Shown in pieces: positions 9,500 through 19,711 of a stretch of DNA of 64,000 bases. Position 1 is the stretch's first letter. The number at the start of each line of letters is the position of its first letter. The notes beneath the pieces were generated by a model that saw nothing but the letters and a program-made list of their open reading frames with translations, made no database searches and was not told where the DNA came from. Both the position numbers and the translations under genes were made by a program. Source of the stretch: Dasypus novemcinctus. Its lineage: Eukaryota > Chordata > Mammalia > Cingulata > Dasypodidae. The stretch is from NCBI RefSeq assembly GCF_030445035.2, contig NC_080673.1:182695216-182759215 (forward strand), given 5' to 3'.

Positions 9500-11080
9500 T
9501 GGCCAAGGGTGCATCCAGCGTGGGCAGCCCCTGGACAGCACAAGGGCGAGGCCTGTGTCCCTGCCTGCGTCCCAGCCACCGGCCGCGGGTCTGGGGTCCC
9601 TGCTGGGCCCCATGGGTGGAGCTCAGGGAGAGACACGGGCGGCGTGTGGGGGGCGGGCGCGGGGTGGGGTGGTCAGCCCTGCGGGGCTCGCTGCGGTGTC
9701 CGTCTGTCCCGGCAGCGCAGCCCCGGGGAGGAGGAGGGAGGCCGGCGGCGCAGCGTCAGGGCCCTGACCTTGGCGTCCACCCGAGCTCCGCTTTGCTACA
9801 AAAGGCGATAAACCCAGGCCCGCGGCAGGCATCGGCGGCTCGAGATCGACTCCTTGTCGCGTCTCCATCAATCAGAGCCTCTGCCCCTAATTTACCCACT
9901 TATCGTCCTTCCTGTAACTACAAAATCAAAGCCACCGTGTTCAGCATCGACTGGGACACGCCTGTGTGACCCCCCCCCCCCGTGGCCCCTTCAACGCGCC
10001 CAGACACGCGCCTGTGCGCCGGCCGCGAGGACGGGCCCGGGGGACGGAGGGGGGCCCCTGGGTGTCTGCGGCTGGGGGCGGAGGGGCCCCAGAACGCCGC
10101 GACCAGGGCCCCTGGGTGGGGGTCCCAGAGGGCTGGAGCCTTCAGAGCCCCCGTCTTGGCTCGCTGGCCAGGCAGGCTCTGCACCCAGGGGTGCCGCCCT
10201 CCCACCCCAGCGGTGCGTCGGTGCCCAGGCTCTGCCCCTCGCTGCTCAGCGCAGGGTCGGGCGGGAGGGCAGGCCGATGGGGAGCAAGGGGGAGCCCCGT
10301 GGGATGCACCCCGGAGCAGGGGCGCCTGGTGGCCCCCCAGCCAGCACCTGCACCCCACTGCCCTACCTCGCCCAGAGCCCCGGGTGCTTCTGTCCTCAAG
10401 GCCGCCTTGACCCCACGTCGCCAACCGCCGTGTCCACCGCGTCTGCTCCCAGCCCCCGCGGCCCGGGGCCTCCCCCCCAGGAGCTGGCCCCTGGTGCCCG
10501 CTGGTCCTGCCAGCTCGGGGCCCGCTTCAGACGCACTGGAGCCCGGGGACACTGGCGGTGGAGGACCCCGGGGGGGCCGTGCTCGGGAAGCCGACCCCCC
10601 CTTTGGGCAAGCGACGCTTCGACTGCGTGGGGGCAGCTGGGGGGTGAGGGAGGCGGGGCCTGGGGCGGGCCTTGTCCTCCGCTGGGGTCCCCCATAGACG
10701 GAGCCTGGGAGCAGAGACGCAGAGGAGCAGCCCGGGAGCTGGAGAGGGGCCCGCGCGGAGCCGCACCAGCCCCGGAAGCCGAGAGCCGCCCCCCGGCCCG
10801 CGGAGAACCAGCCTGGACGGCCCGGGGAGGGCACCGCGGGCCTCGCCGCGCGGCCGGCGTCCAGGAGCGCCAGCGGCCGGCCCCCGAGAGCCAGCGCCTC
10901 TGCTGACGCCTGGTTGGGACGCGTCGCAGCCTTGGACTTTTACCCCAACAAATTCCCACCTGAAAGGAGCCCACTCCTGGCGTTTTGCTTCACTGCAGCC
11001 TCCAGCAAATGACAGCTGCGCCGTGGACGGGGCCGCCAGGGCTGGGGAGCTCGGCAAAGCCGGGCCCAGGGGTCCGGGAG
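9500..11080. promoter_or_regulatory. CpG-island-like segment
   Basis: From about 9520 the sequence becomes very G+C-rich with frequent CpG (for example GGCCGCGGGTCTGGGG near 9579 and CGCGCGGCCGGCG near 10848). It contains a C-run at 9970-9980. Open frames over 200 codons occur in several overlapping frames on both strands, as expected when stop codons are rare in G+C-rich DNA, so none is called a gene. Its right part (about 10690-11010) resembles a G+C-shifted MaLR LTR: CAACAAATTCCCACCTG and GCAGCCTCCAGCAAATGACA line up with the end of the LTR at 8021-8544. Promoter activity is inferred from composition only. Confidence 0.6.
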
Positions 11081-11299
11081 CAGGGTCTGTGTTCTCTACT
11101 GAAGTGAAGGTGGCATCGGTACACACTCAGGATTTTAAATGTAAGCCCCATGGCAGCGACAAACCAAACACCAAAGAATGTGCAAAGTCACAGAGAGGCA
11201 AAGCAGAGCGCAGGTTACTGGGACGGAGCTGGGGCAATGGCAGGACAATGCCAAGTGAGCATCGGGTTTGTCTGGGGTGAAGGGAAAGCTCCAGTAATG

Positions 11300-11880
11300 G
11301 GTGGGTGGGAGCACTGCAACATGTGGACTATGATTAATCCCACTGAATTGTGTATTTGGGAGTGCTGGAATGGGAAGCTTCAGGTTGTATGTATGTTTCC
11401 ACAATTGAAAAAGAAAGATAAACTGGAGAGGGGATGACGGTTAAATGCAGTACATGACACTGGATGGAATCTCAAAATAGAGGAGAAAATGCTCAAACGG
11501 ACCTTACTGGGACACAGGAAAAAACAGTGATATAGAATGCAAGCTTTATATCAACGTTAAATTTTTTGAACTTGATAACTACACTTCTGGTGATTTATGT
11601 TCAAGGATTACGATTTGCGCAATCTGATCTCAAATATTCAGAAAATAAATAGATGATATAGCTATAGATGACAGATAGATGGAAGATATATTAGAAGATA
11701 GATTGATAGATGATAGATGATAGATATGACAAAAGTGGCAAAATATTGAAACTGGTGGCTCTGGGTGCCTGAGGGGGTTGGGGCGTGTTGGAGATCTCTG
11801 TATGGGGTTGTTTTTGTGGGGTTTTTTTGCCACTGTCTTGTAAGTTTGAAATTATTTCAAAGTAAATAGTTTTTAAAAAA
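11300..11880 (+). mobile_element. Old L1 (L1ME-type) 3' end
   Basis: Recognisable words are CAGTACATGACACTGGATGG, TATCAACGTTAAATTTTTTG, CTTGATAACTACACTTCTGG, then GGTGGCTCTGGGTGCCTGAG and GTTTGAAATTATTTCAAAGT. This is a typical ancient L1 tail. A GATA-rich simple repeat interrupts it at about 11647-11727. Confidence 0.65.
11647..11727. repeat. Degenerate (GATA)n-like microsatellite
   Basis: Irregular GATAGAT and ATAGATGATAGATGATAG words lie inside the old L1 tail. Confidence 0.85.
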
Positions 11881-12299
11881 TCACTGGATGGCCAGTTTTT
11901 AAAAATCACTGGATGGCCTCAAGAGAAGAATAGAGGTGAAAGAAAAACAAGTCAGTGAAAGTTTAGATAGACCAATGGAAATTATGCAATCAGAATGATA
12001 GAAAAAAAAAGCCTTAAAAGAAAAAAAGGAACAGAGCTTCAGGCACCTGTGTGTTGCTAGCAGAAAATCTAAAATTTGTGTCAGTGAAGTTCCTGAAGGA
12101 AAGGAGAAAAGTACAAAAAAAATTTGAAAAGGAGAAAGTACAAAAATTTTTTAAAAATAATGACTGAAATTTTCCTGTATCTGGCAAAAGACATAAATTT
12201 ATTCATTCAATAAGCCTCACTGAACCCCAAAGATGATAAACTCAAAGAAATTCATGCCTGGAAACATCATAATCAAACTGCTAATCAAAACCAAAGACA

Positions 12300-12613
12300 G
12301 AGAAGCAGACTTGGCCCAGTGGTTAGGGCATCCGTCTACCACATGGGAGGTCCGCGGTTCAAACCCCGGGCCTCCTGACCCGTGTGGAGCTGGCCATGCG
12401 CAGTGCTGATGCGCGCAAGGAGTGCCGTGCCACGCAAGGGTGTCCCCCGCGTAGGGGAGCCCCACGTGCAAGGAGTGCACCCGTAAGGAGAGCCGCCCAG
12501 CACGAAAGAAAGTGCAGCCTACCCAAGAACACACAGTGAATGGACACAGAGAGCTGACAATGGCGGGAGGCAGGGTAGAAATAAATAAAAAATGAATCTT
12601 AAGGAAAAAAAAA
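12300..12613 (+). mobile_element. DAS-SINE
   Basis: The tRNA-like head GCAGACTTGGCCCAGTGG has an A-box form. A canonical B box, GGTTCAAACCC, lies near 12357. The body is GAGCTGGCCATGCGCAGTG and the tail AAATAAATAAAAAATG plus an A-run. Flanks AACCAAAGACAGAGAA and AAACAAAGACAAAGAA are an imperfect target duplication. It lies inside the old L1 ORF1. The body lacks about 90 bp seen in other copies, between the GCAGCC block and the CACAGTGAATGGACACA block. Confidence 0.85.
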
Positions 12614-13630
12614 AAAACAAAGACAAAGAAAAGTCTTAAAAGCACCCAGAGAAAAAGGGCACTTACAGTGAGGGGAGCAGTCACTTGAACGGCTGTGGAT
12701 GCCCCGTTGGGGGCAATAGAAGCAGGACGCGGTGAGCAGCATTTTCAAGGGCGCACACAGACTTCCGTATCGGGCACAAACGGCCCACCAGGAGGACGGT
12801 GAAATACACAGCATTTCAGACGAAGGACAACTGAAGAGGCGCTCTCCAGCAGGCGTGCTCTGAAAGGGAAGGCCAGGAGGCTCTCCAGGCAGGAGGAAAG
12901 CTCACAGATGGTTTAGGAAACCATAACTATCTGGGTAATTACGGAGTACTACTTTTTCCTCCTACTTCTTTAAAATGTGTATGATCGTTGAGAACGATAG
13001 AAAGAGCACTGGGGGGATTTTGAATGTACGTAGACGTACTACGTGAGACAACGACGACATGAAGAAGAGGACAGAGGTGATTTGGGCGGTGTGGCCGTTT
13101 GGTATTGCTTATGATTTCCAAAAACAGATACTGGCTTGTGTTTGTAACCTGGGCATATTAGAGTGTATTAAATTCAGAGGTTTCCCTTTTACTTGATTAA
13201 ATTAGAATTAGGGCTTTGATTCTGCCACATCAGTAGGGAGAGAAAATGACACTGCAGAGGAGAGAGTTTGAATTTTGATGCTGGAGCCCTGGGAGGTAAG
13301 TACACAGAGAAGAGCACAGAGGAGGAGCGACAGCTCATTCAACAGGCCCCGGTGGCCCGGAGGGGAGAGAGTCACACAGAGGGAAAGTAGGAGAGACCAG
13401 AGACCAGCCTCATGCCAGCCCCAGCTGAGATCAGAAGAGGCCGGGGCCACGGAGCCTGCCGAGGAAGAGGGAGGCTGAGCCCTGGCAGACGCGGCCGCCG
13501 TCTTGCTCCAGCACGGGTCCAGTGACTTTGCGTGAGGAAGTACCTCCTACGTAACCTTGAGTTGGACTCTTCAGGGCCTTTGACTCTAAGCGTCTACCCC
13601 AAGTAAATACCCTTTATAAAAGCCAGCAGA

Positions 13631-13737
13631 GTGCTCGCTTCGGCAGCACATATACTAAAACTGGAACGATACAGAGAAGATTAGCATGGCCCCAGCGCAA
13701 GGATGACACGCAAATTCGTGAAGCGTTCCATATTTTT
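13631..13737 (+). ncRNA. RNU6 (pseudogene): U6 snRNA retropseudogene, full length
   Basis: It has the full 107-nt length from GTGCTCGCTTCGGCAGCAC to the terminal TTCCATATTTTT. I find two differences from the human U6 I remember: T to C in the AAAATTGG segment (near nt 31) and T to A in GGCCCCTGCG (near nt 64). The ACAGAGA box and the following AGC are intact. No U6 promoter (proximal sequence element plus TATA at the right spacing) lies upstream, because the upstream sequence is LTR. It is therefore almost certainly a retrocopy and not a gene. It is joined directly to an L1 3' end. Confidence 0.93.
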
Positions 13738-13846
13738 AGTGTTGCTGTGGGGGGAGTGGTGGGGTGGGGGCAGTGGGGTTGAAAGGGACCTCATATTTTT
13801 TGAATGTAATATTTTTTAAAAATGAATAAAAAAATTAAAAAAAAAA
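13631..13846 (+). mobile_element. U6/L1 chimeric retrocopy
   Basis: The U6 terminal TTTTT at 13733-13737 runs with no spacer into an L1 3' end (GTGGGGGGAGTGGTGGGGTG, then GACCTCATATTTTTTGAATG) that matches the L1 end at 18540-18630. An A-rich tail ends near 13846-13850. The target duplication AAAAGCCAGCAGA (13618-13630) and AAAAGCCAACAAA (13847-13859) encloses the whole unit, so it inserted as one piece. This is the known signature of template switching by L1 reverse transcriptase from L1 RNA to U6 RNA. Confidence 0.9.
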
Positions 13847-14346
13847 AAAAGCCAACAAAGTTCTGGTACTTTGCATCAGTAGCCCTTTGGCTGACTAATA
13901 CAGGTGGTAACTTGTCTACTCTACTCTTGAAATGATAAAATATTAATTCTACGCTGACTGTGAAAAGTTAAGTATGTATATTGTAATCTCCAAGAAATTG
14001 CTAAAAAGAACTACACAAGGAGAAATAGTAAAAAAAAAAAAAAAATGAAAACAATAGAGAAATGACAATGAGATACTGGAAGATAGAAATAATAAAGAAG
14101 GTAGGAAAGGGAAAGAGGAAAAAACAAGAGAGGGATGAAGAAGCAATTTTTTTAAAAAAGCAGTAGACCTAAATCCAAGCAGATCAGTAATTACCTGAAG
14201 TGTAAGTTATCTAAATGCCAATTAAAAGACAGGTCATCACATTCCATTTTTTAAAAATCTGACTACATGTTGTTTACACAAAACTCATTTTGAATATAAC
14301 TGTATAGGTAGATTAAAAGTAAAAGGGGGAAAAAAATTAAATGGAT

Positions 14347-14728
14347 GAGGAAGCAGATGTGGCTCAACTGATAGAGCGTCTGCCTACCATACGGAAGGTC
14401 CAGGGTTCTACACCCAGGGCCTCCCGGCCCGCGTGGTGAGCTGGCCACGCACAGGGCTGCTGCATGCAAGAAGTGCCGTGCAATGCAGGGGTTCCCCCCA
14501 CATAGGGGTGCCCCCCACACAGGAGTGCGTCCCACAAGGAGAGCCTCCCCACGCAAAAAAAGCGCAGCCCACCCAGGAGTGGCGCTGCACACATGGAGAG
14601 CTGATGCAGCAAGATGATGCAACAAAAAGAGACACAGACTCCTGGAGCTGCCTAACAAGAATGCAAGCAGACGCAGAAGGACACACAGGAATGGACACAG
14701 AGAGCAGACAATGACGGGGAAGCACGTG
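14347..14728 (+). mobile_element. DAS-SINE, tail missing
   Basis: The head is GGAAGCAGATGTGGCTCAAC with B-box-like GGGTTCTACACCC. The body includes GAGTGGCGCTGCACACATGG and GGACACAGAGAGCAGACAATG. The usual AAATAAATAAATCTT tail is absent. The element stops at about 14728 against an antisense L1 3' UTR that also lacks its own 3' end, so a deletion has probably removed both tails. Confidence 0.8.
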
Positions 14729-14734
14729 GGCCCT

Positions 14735-16110
14735 GGGGGGATCTACAATGTCCTGTAATTGTCCATGAAGCACCACCCAGGACAACTCCATGTCCCGAAA
14801 ACGCCTCTCCATCTCATCTCTTCCTCCCATTCCCTGCACCCAGCAGCCACCATGGCCACCCTTCCCACGCCCATGCCACATTTTCTCTGTGGACATTGGA
14901 TTGGTTGTGTCCATTGCACATCTATGTCAAGTGGGGGCTTGGATTCCACATGGATACTGGATGCACTCCTCCTGCTTTCAGTTGTAGACACTCTAGGCTC
15001 CATGGTGTGGTGGTTGACCTTCTTCAACTCCATGTTAGCTGAGTGGGGTAAGTCCAATAAATCAGAGTGTAGGAGTTGAAGTCTGTTGAGGCTTAGGGCC
15101 TGGCTATCATATTGTCAGTCCAGAGATTCAGATCCCCCAAATACATCTCAAAGCCCAGCACCAAATACAATTCCAATAAAGTAGCATGCAAGTCTTGTGA
15201 AAAGAGATCCCCTCTGAGTCCAGTTCCATCACGCAGAAACACCAACTCCAAAGAAGGGCCATCTGACATGGCAGTGAGCCCTATCTGCCATGACCGTAGA
15301 ACTCGTGGGTCTCTTTATCCCTCATAAGAACCAATACCTGGGGTTGTATCTACTTTATCTGTCTCTTAGGCTCTGCTCAGGTGTGCATAAAGGCCTTTCT
15401 TCTGACAACCTGCAGACTCTTTTTTAGAGACTCGTAGCCTTATAAACTCATTTCTCCTTTCCATTTCCCTCTTACATTAGGTCAAACAGCATTTTGAAGT
15501 CATGTTATTATATGTAGACAGGGATATTCTGCTGATCCGCATTGAACCTTTAATTCAAGGTCATTTTCTAGTTGCATCTTCAGCTGGTATGTGGTAGTGA
15601 TCCCTCAGTGCCAGGGAGGCTCATCCCCGGGTGTCATGTCCCACGCTGGGGGGAATGCACTGCATCTGCATGCTGAGTTTGGCTTCGAGAGTGGCCACAT
15701 TTGAGTAACATGAAGGCTGTCAGGAGGAAACTTCCAGGCACAATGCTACTCTAGGCCTTGTTCTTATTGCAGGTGTATAGGCTCACAAGCATAGCCATTA
15801 GTATCAGGAGCGCATTGTTGGGCCCTCATTCCTTCCTGGTTCTTACCGTTGCACCTGGGGGACTGCCGCTGCTCCCCCAGGGACCACGACAGAGACCCCC
15901 CAGCCAGGAACCCAGTACCCCCCCAGCTGTTGTTTTTAATTGTTTCCATTATGAGTATATCTAAACATTACCATGTACCCTGGACATATGCCCTGTATAA
16001 CTCCCTGTCAACCATATATAGCCTGTCAATAACATCCCATATCAGTATTCCTCCACCGCCATTGTTGAACCACTCTGTGATCCAAAACTTCCTGTAAAGT
16101 GAGTCCCAAC
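14735..16110 (-). mobile_element. Xenarthran L1 3' UTR, antisense
   Basis: The complement contains CATGGAGTTGTCCTGGGTGG, AGTTGAAGAAGGTCAACCAC, and, further 5', CCGGGGATGAGCCTCCCTGG, in the same order as the copies at 6270-7700 and 56945-57732. Its terminal segment (the G-rich run and A-tail) is missing at the SINE boundary. The open frames within it are non-coding. Confidence 0.75.
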
Positions 16111-16164
16111 ATAATGTCAGTTTCCCTTATCAGTAGTTCTTTCTTGCTTTTTAACCAACAGAGC

Positions 16165-16310
16165 AAATATTTAATGGGAAATTCTTACACTGCAAGTCTT
16201 GTGCTGGGTGGTAGGAGAAAAAGGGATGATAAAACACAGTCTTCACCCTTAAGTAGCTCAAGTGTTATGCAGACAGATGAAGACGTGGAAGGCAGGTGCT
16301 TTGCTGTGTG
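16165..16310 (-). mobile_element. L2 LINE fragment, antisense
   Basis: GCAAATATTTAATGGG, then GTGCTGGGTGGTAGGAGAAA and AAAACACAGTCTTCACCC read as the complement of the L2 3' end. Confidence 0.6.
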
Positions 16311-16429
16311 ATGAACTAGTAATAGATCCTAAAAGGCAGTCCCGATTCTTCATTATCATGCTCTACTTTTTTAAGTTACATGGGCAAGATTTTCAACTAT
16401 CCAAAGCTAGGAATGAAGCTAGAAGCCAG

Positions 16430-18290
16430 ATTAATTCATTCAACAAATATTATATGTCAGGTACTAGGTATATAAAAGAGGACCGAAAAAATAAGATAAA
16501 AAATCTCTGTCTTCAGGGATCTTATAGTCTACTGGGAAGAGGCTTACAATACAGAAATAAATAAGTAAATTATATAGTGAATCATATGGAGAAATATGTA
16601 ACTGGTAAAGAAACTAGGAAGTAGAAAGGATTGGGCTGTAGTTTTAACTAGAGTCATCAAGGAAGGCCTCACATTTGAACAAATTCCTGAAAAAGTTGAA
16701 ATGTCAGATTTCTTTGGAAAGAGCGTTCCAGGCAGAGAATCAGCACATTCAAAGGTCCTATGATAGAAGCATAACATTTGAAGAACAGCAAGGAGCAAAA
16801 TTAGGTGGGGGTGGAGCAAGCTAGGAGGAGAGCAGTGGACAAAGGCTAAGTATGGAGTATATTATGGCTTAAATCATGTCTCACAGACACCTTAACTCCC
16901 GGTTTTATGGGGGTGAGTTCATTTGTAAACAGGACTTTCAAAGGTCCAATTTAATGAGGCTAAATTGAATCAGGGTAGGCTTTAATCCAATAAGACTGGA
17001 GTCTTCAGAAGCAGAGGAAATTCAGGCCCAGTGGGTTAAGAGAAGCCAGAGAATGGGACAGATCACCATGTGACTGAGGCAGACATGCAAGCCAAGGAAC
17101 ACCAAGGAACACAGGTCACCACCAGACCCCTGCAGACTCCAGGAGAAAGTAAGTCCTGCTGATGCCTTGATTTGGAATTCTAGCCTCCAAAACTGTGAGC
17201 CAATAAATTCCTATTGGTTAAGCCAACCACAGTATTTGTCATAGCAGCTGTGACAAACTAGAACAGGTGTCAGATGTGGATGGGCTTGCAGGCCATCCTG
17301 AGGACACTGGCTTGCATGCTCTGTGCAATGCTACACTACTGGAACATTTTGAGCAAAGGAATGACATTATATGACTTATATTAACAGGAAGCCGCCATGG
17401 TTGGCTACTGCATTGAGAATAAGTTGTAGGATACAAAGCTGAATGAAGTTGGGATGCTCCTGAAGTAATTCAGGTGGGAAGGAATATTGCTTTAACCAGT
17501 GGAGGGGATGAACTAGTTGGATTTTACATATGTTTTTAGATATAGCCAATAGGATTTGTTGACAGATTAGATGTAGGGTGGGTAAAAAAGAGAAGAATCA
17601 AAAATGATCGTAAGGGCTTTGGTCTGAGCAAATGGAAAGATAACATTTCCATTTACTGAGATGGAGAAGACTATGGGAGAAAACATTAGAGGAAAGGGTT
17701 AGGAGCTTCATTTTTGGACATATTAAGCTTGTGAAGCCCATTTGTGATCCAAGCAGTGATGTTGAGTGGGCAGTTCTTTGTAAGAGCCTGCAGTTCAGAG
17801 GAAAGTTCTGGGCTACTGAGGAAGTCCTCAGGGTTCACAGATAGCAGGAGCCTAGAAGAGATTGTAAGAGAGTGAATGTGAACAGAGAAAAGTTGAATCC
17901 TATGGGCTCATCTCAAGAGTATGCCAAAATTTGGAGTTTAAGAAACTGAGAAGAAACAGTCAATGGTATGAGAGGAAAACTAGTGGGGTTTCCTGGAATT
18001 CAAGAAAAGAAAGTGATTCAAGAAAGAAGGAGTGAATATTGATGTTAAAATGCTGTTGATAGGTCAAGCAAGATGAGATCTGAAAATTGCCAGTGGATTT
18101 AGCATCATAAACGTCACTGCGGACCTTCACAAAAGTAGTTTATGGAGTGGAGGGGAAAAAGCCTATGTAGAGTAGAGTCACTAGAGAAGAGGGGAAGAAG
18201 AATAGAAGACAGATAACACTTGAGAGAAGTTTTATTATGAAGAGACGCAGTTATGGAGGCTAGAAGAAGATGTATAGAGTTTTGTTTAAG
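16430..18290 (-). mobile_element. Long L2 LINE relic, antisense, split by an LTR
   Basis: Antisense L2 blocks occur in order: TTCATTCAACAAATATTATA, GAGCGTTCCAGGCAGAGAAT, then after the LTR GAGCAAAGGAATGACATTAT, TTTACTGAGATGGAG, TTTTTGGACATATTAAGCTTG, GAGTTTAAG and AGGTCAAGCAAGATGAGATC. It covers the 3' UTR back into the reverse transcriptase region. It is heavily diverged and has no ORF. Confidence 0.75.
16858..17266 (+). mobile_element. MaLR (MLT1-like) LTR
   Basis: TTATGGCTTAAATCATGTCT leads into GGTGAGTTCATTTGTAAACA, TCCAATAAGACTGGAGTC and CCATGTGAC, then the 3' part TAGCCTCCAAAACTGTGAGC with AATAAATTCCTATTGG. It ends GTGACAAACTAGAACA. It interrupts the L2 at 16430-18290, which resumes directly after it. 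No clean target duplication was seen. Confidence 0.8.
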
Positions 18291-18429
18291 AGATGGGAGA
18301 AATCACTGCACATTTGTACACTTAGATAATCCATGGATGAGGAACATTGTTGATACAGAAGTTGAATTTGTGAAGCCTCGACTCTGAGACATAATGCAAA
18401 ATGATGATGTAGATTAAGTAACTGGATGG

Positions 18430-18628
18430 AACGTGAGAGAGTGTGGGCTATGGTGTGGACCACAGGACATGGGGTGCAGCGATGCCTGGAGATGTACTCA
18501 CCAGATGCAATGGATGTGTCATGATGATGGGGGAGAGTGTTACTGTGGGGGGAGTGGTGGGGTGGGGGCGGTGGGGGTGAATGGGGACCTCATATTTTTT
18601 TAATGTAATATTTTTTAAAAAATGAATA
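18430..18628 (+). mobile_element. Short 5'-truncated L1 3' end
   Basis: About 200 bp runs from GAGAGAGTGTGGGCTATGG to GGACCTCATATTTTTTTAATG and an A-rich tail. It is nearly identical in its last 90 bp to the L1 part of the U6 chimera. Flanks AAGTAACTGGATGGAA and AATAAATGGAGTAGAA may be a diverged target duplication. Confidence 0.75.
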
Positions 18629-18639
18629 AATGGAGTAGA

Positions 18640-18970
18640 ATTTGGAAAAAAAATAATATTAGAAAGAAATGCAAGAAACAAAATGGAATGAGCCTATCAT
18701 TGCAAATGAATACAATTATATAAGCACTTGAGCAAAAACACAAGGGAAACATGATAATAATTGTTTCAAAAATAGTGATTATGGATAATTTTTTCTCTTT
18801 CAATTTCTAATCATCCTGTAATATTGTTATATTTACATTGTTCTCTTAATATTATAAAATTTTACAATAAAATGTGATGCCATTTACAACCTTGCCCCAT
18901 ATCAACATGGTAATGGGAGAGAATACTTGGTAGAGATGAAATTTACAATGGGTTTTTTTAATGATCAGTT
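18640..18970. other. A+T-rich spacer
   Basis: I see nothing recognisable beyond A+T-rich sequence. Confidence 0.5.
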
Positions 18971-18974
18971 TGAT

Positions 18975-19083
18975 TTGTTCTTTCATTCAACAAGTGTTTA
19001 CTGAGCACCTACTATGCACAGTTCCCTGGGATAAAATGGTGAACAAGGCAGTCAAGGTCCCAGCTCTTAGAATCAGACCCTGG
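18975..19083 (-). mobile_element. L2 fragment, antisense
   Basis: TTTCATTCAACAAGTGTTTA, GAGCACCTACTATGCACAG and ATGGTGAACAAGGCAGTC match the complement of the L2 3' end. It is cut by the solo LTR that starts at 19084. Confidence 0.7.
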
Positions 19084-19476
19084 TGTGGGAGGAGGGGCAC
19101 CCAGCTTGCCTCAGTGGCAAACAGTGCGGCAAGAGGTGACACCGCCTCTGCCCACTGGGCCTAGACAAGGTGACCACGCCTGACTAGGCCTTTGCTGCTA
19201 GCGGCTAGCCGGCACCGCCCTCCCCCTTCCTATCTCCCGCCTAGCCCAGCTCTCACTTCCCCTCCCCCCCTCCCCCCTCCCTTAAACCTAATCTCTTAGT
19301 ACGCTGTTTGCCCAGCAACAGCTTACAACCACCTATCAGCTTAGTAACAGTGTCAGCCTATCAAGAGTTAGTACATACTCTACTGGCCAATCACTAGCCC
19401 AATGGCAGAACATTGCCTTATATGGAAACAGCATTTGCCCTAGCCAATCAGAACCCGCCACACCACTCCCCAATCC

Positions 19477-19505
19477 TATAAATCTGCATCCCCTTCCGCA
19501 ATAAA
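19477..19505 (+). promoter_or_regulatory. LTR TATA box and polyA signal
   Basis: TATAAA at 19477-19482 is followed 18 nt later by AATAAA at 19500-19505, with two upstream CCAAT boxes. In an LTR this marks the U3/R boundary and a very short R region. Activity is inferred, not shown. Confidence 0.7.
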
Positions 19506-19619
19506 CCAGACTTGTGCCATCAGCCTGTCTCCGCGACTCCTTCCTGGGTCGTGCACCCTCCACGCCTTCGGAGCCCCCGAGGGAAGCCTCAGCGGCCGTA
19601 CGAGGCTTTCTTCCCCACG

Positions 19620-19711
19620 CCAGGGACCCCTCTCATCCCACAACGGGACCCCACTCGTCCCGCAACAGGGACCCCGCTCGTCCCATAACAGGGACCCCGT
19701 TTCGTCCCTCA
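19620..19711. repeat. Tandem repeat, about four 24-bp units
   Basis: Units of the form CAGGGACCCCGCTCGTCCC followed by RYAA recur four times at the 3' end of the LTR, with decreasing regularity at both ends. Confidence 0.85.

Larger units (their letters stand above)
13090..13902 (+). mobile_element. MaLR/ERVL-like LTR, split by a U6/L1 retrocopy
   Basis: It runs from TGTGGCCGTTTGGTATTGC to CCTTTGGCTGACTAATACA. Without the insertion at 13631-13846 and one copy of the short duplication it is about 580 bp and aligns along its length with the LTR at 63418-63961. Flanks GGCGG and GGTGG could be a 5-bp target duplication with one difference. The copy is richer in CpG than its sisters. Confidence 0.8.
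11890..14346 (+). pseudogene. Old L1 ORF1 to ORF2-start, split by a SINE and an LTR
   Basis: The 3' part of an L1 ORF1 is recognisable at about 12180-12298 (ACTGAACCCCAAAGATGATA, CATCATAATCAAACTGCTAA) and 12617-12960 (AGCACCCAGAGAAAAAGGGC, GACGGTGAAATACACAGCAT). The inter-ORF region and the ORF2 beginning continue at about 13903-14346 (GTATATTGTAATCTCCAAG, GATCAGTAATTACCTGAAG, CCAATTAAAAGACAGG). Stops and frameshifts are pervasive and no product is possible. The ORF1 part at 12620-12900 has unusually many CpGs for such an old copy. Confidence 0.65.
19084..19711 (+). mobile_element. Solo endogenous retroviral LTR with promoter and polyA signals
   Basis: The 628-bp unit begins TGTGGGAGGAGGGGCACC and ends TTCGTCCCTCA. 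It is bounded by 6-bp duplications, CCCTGG, at 19078-19083 and 19712-19717. TG...CA ends plus flanking repeats define an integrated LTR. Visible signals are CCAAT at 19387-19391 and 19444-19448, TATAAA at 19477-19482 and AATAAA at 19500-19505. The last 90 bp are about four tandem units of roughly 24 bp. A 6-bp duplication is more usual for beta-retrovirus-like (ERVK) elements than for MaLR. The layout of the signals also recalls ERV1 LTRs, so the class is open. No viral genes are present. Confidence 0.88.

Noticed and set aside
9854..10906. 350-codon open frame on the plus strand
   Set aside because: It lies in very G+C-rich DNA where long frames occur in overlapping frames on both strands. 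Its composition is Pro/Gly/Arg/Ala-rich and it matches no family I know.
12300..12375. Functional tRNA gene (A and B boxes present)
   Set aside because: The boxes belong to the SINE head. The sequence does not fold as a standard cloverleaf by eye and continues into the SINE body and tail. The same applies to all other DAS-SINE heads.
13631..13737. Functional U6 gene
   Set aside because: It lacks upstream U6 promoter elements at the right spacing, is fused to an L1 3' end and has target duplications, so it is a retrocopy.
19084..19711. Cellular promoter with TATA and CCAAT boxes
   Set aside because: TG...CA termini and exact 6-bp flanking duplications show it is an LTR. Its signals are retroviral in origin.
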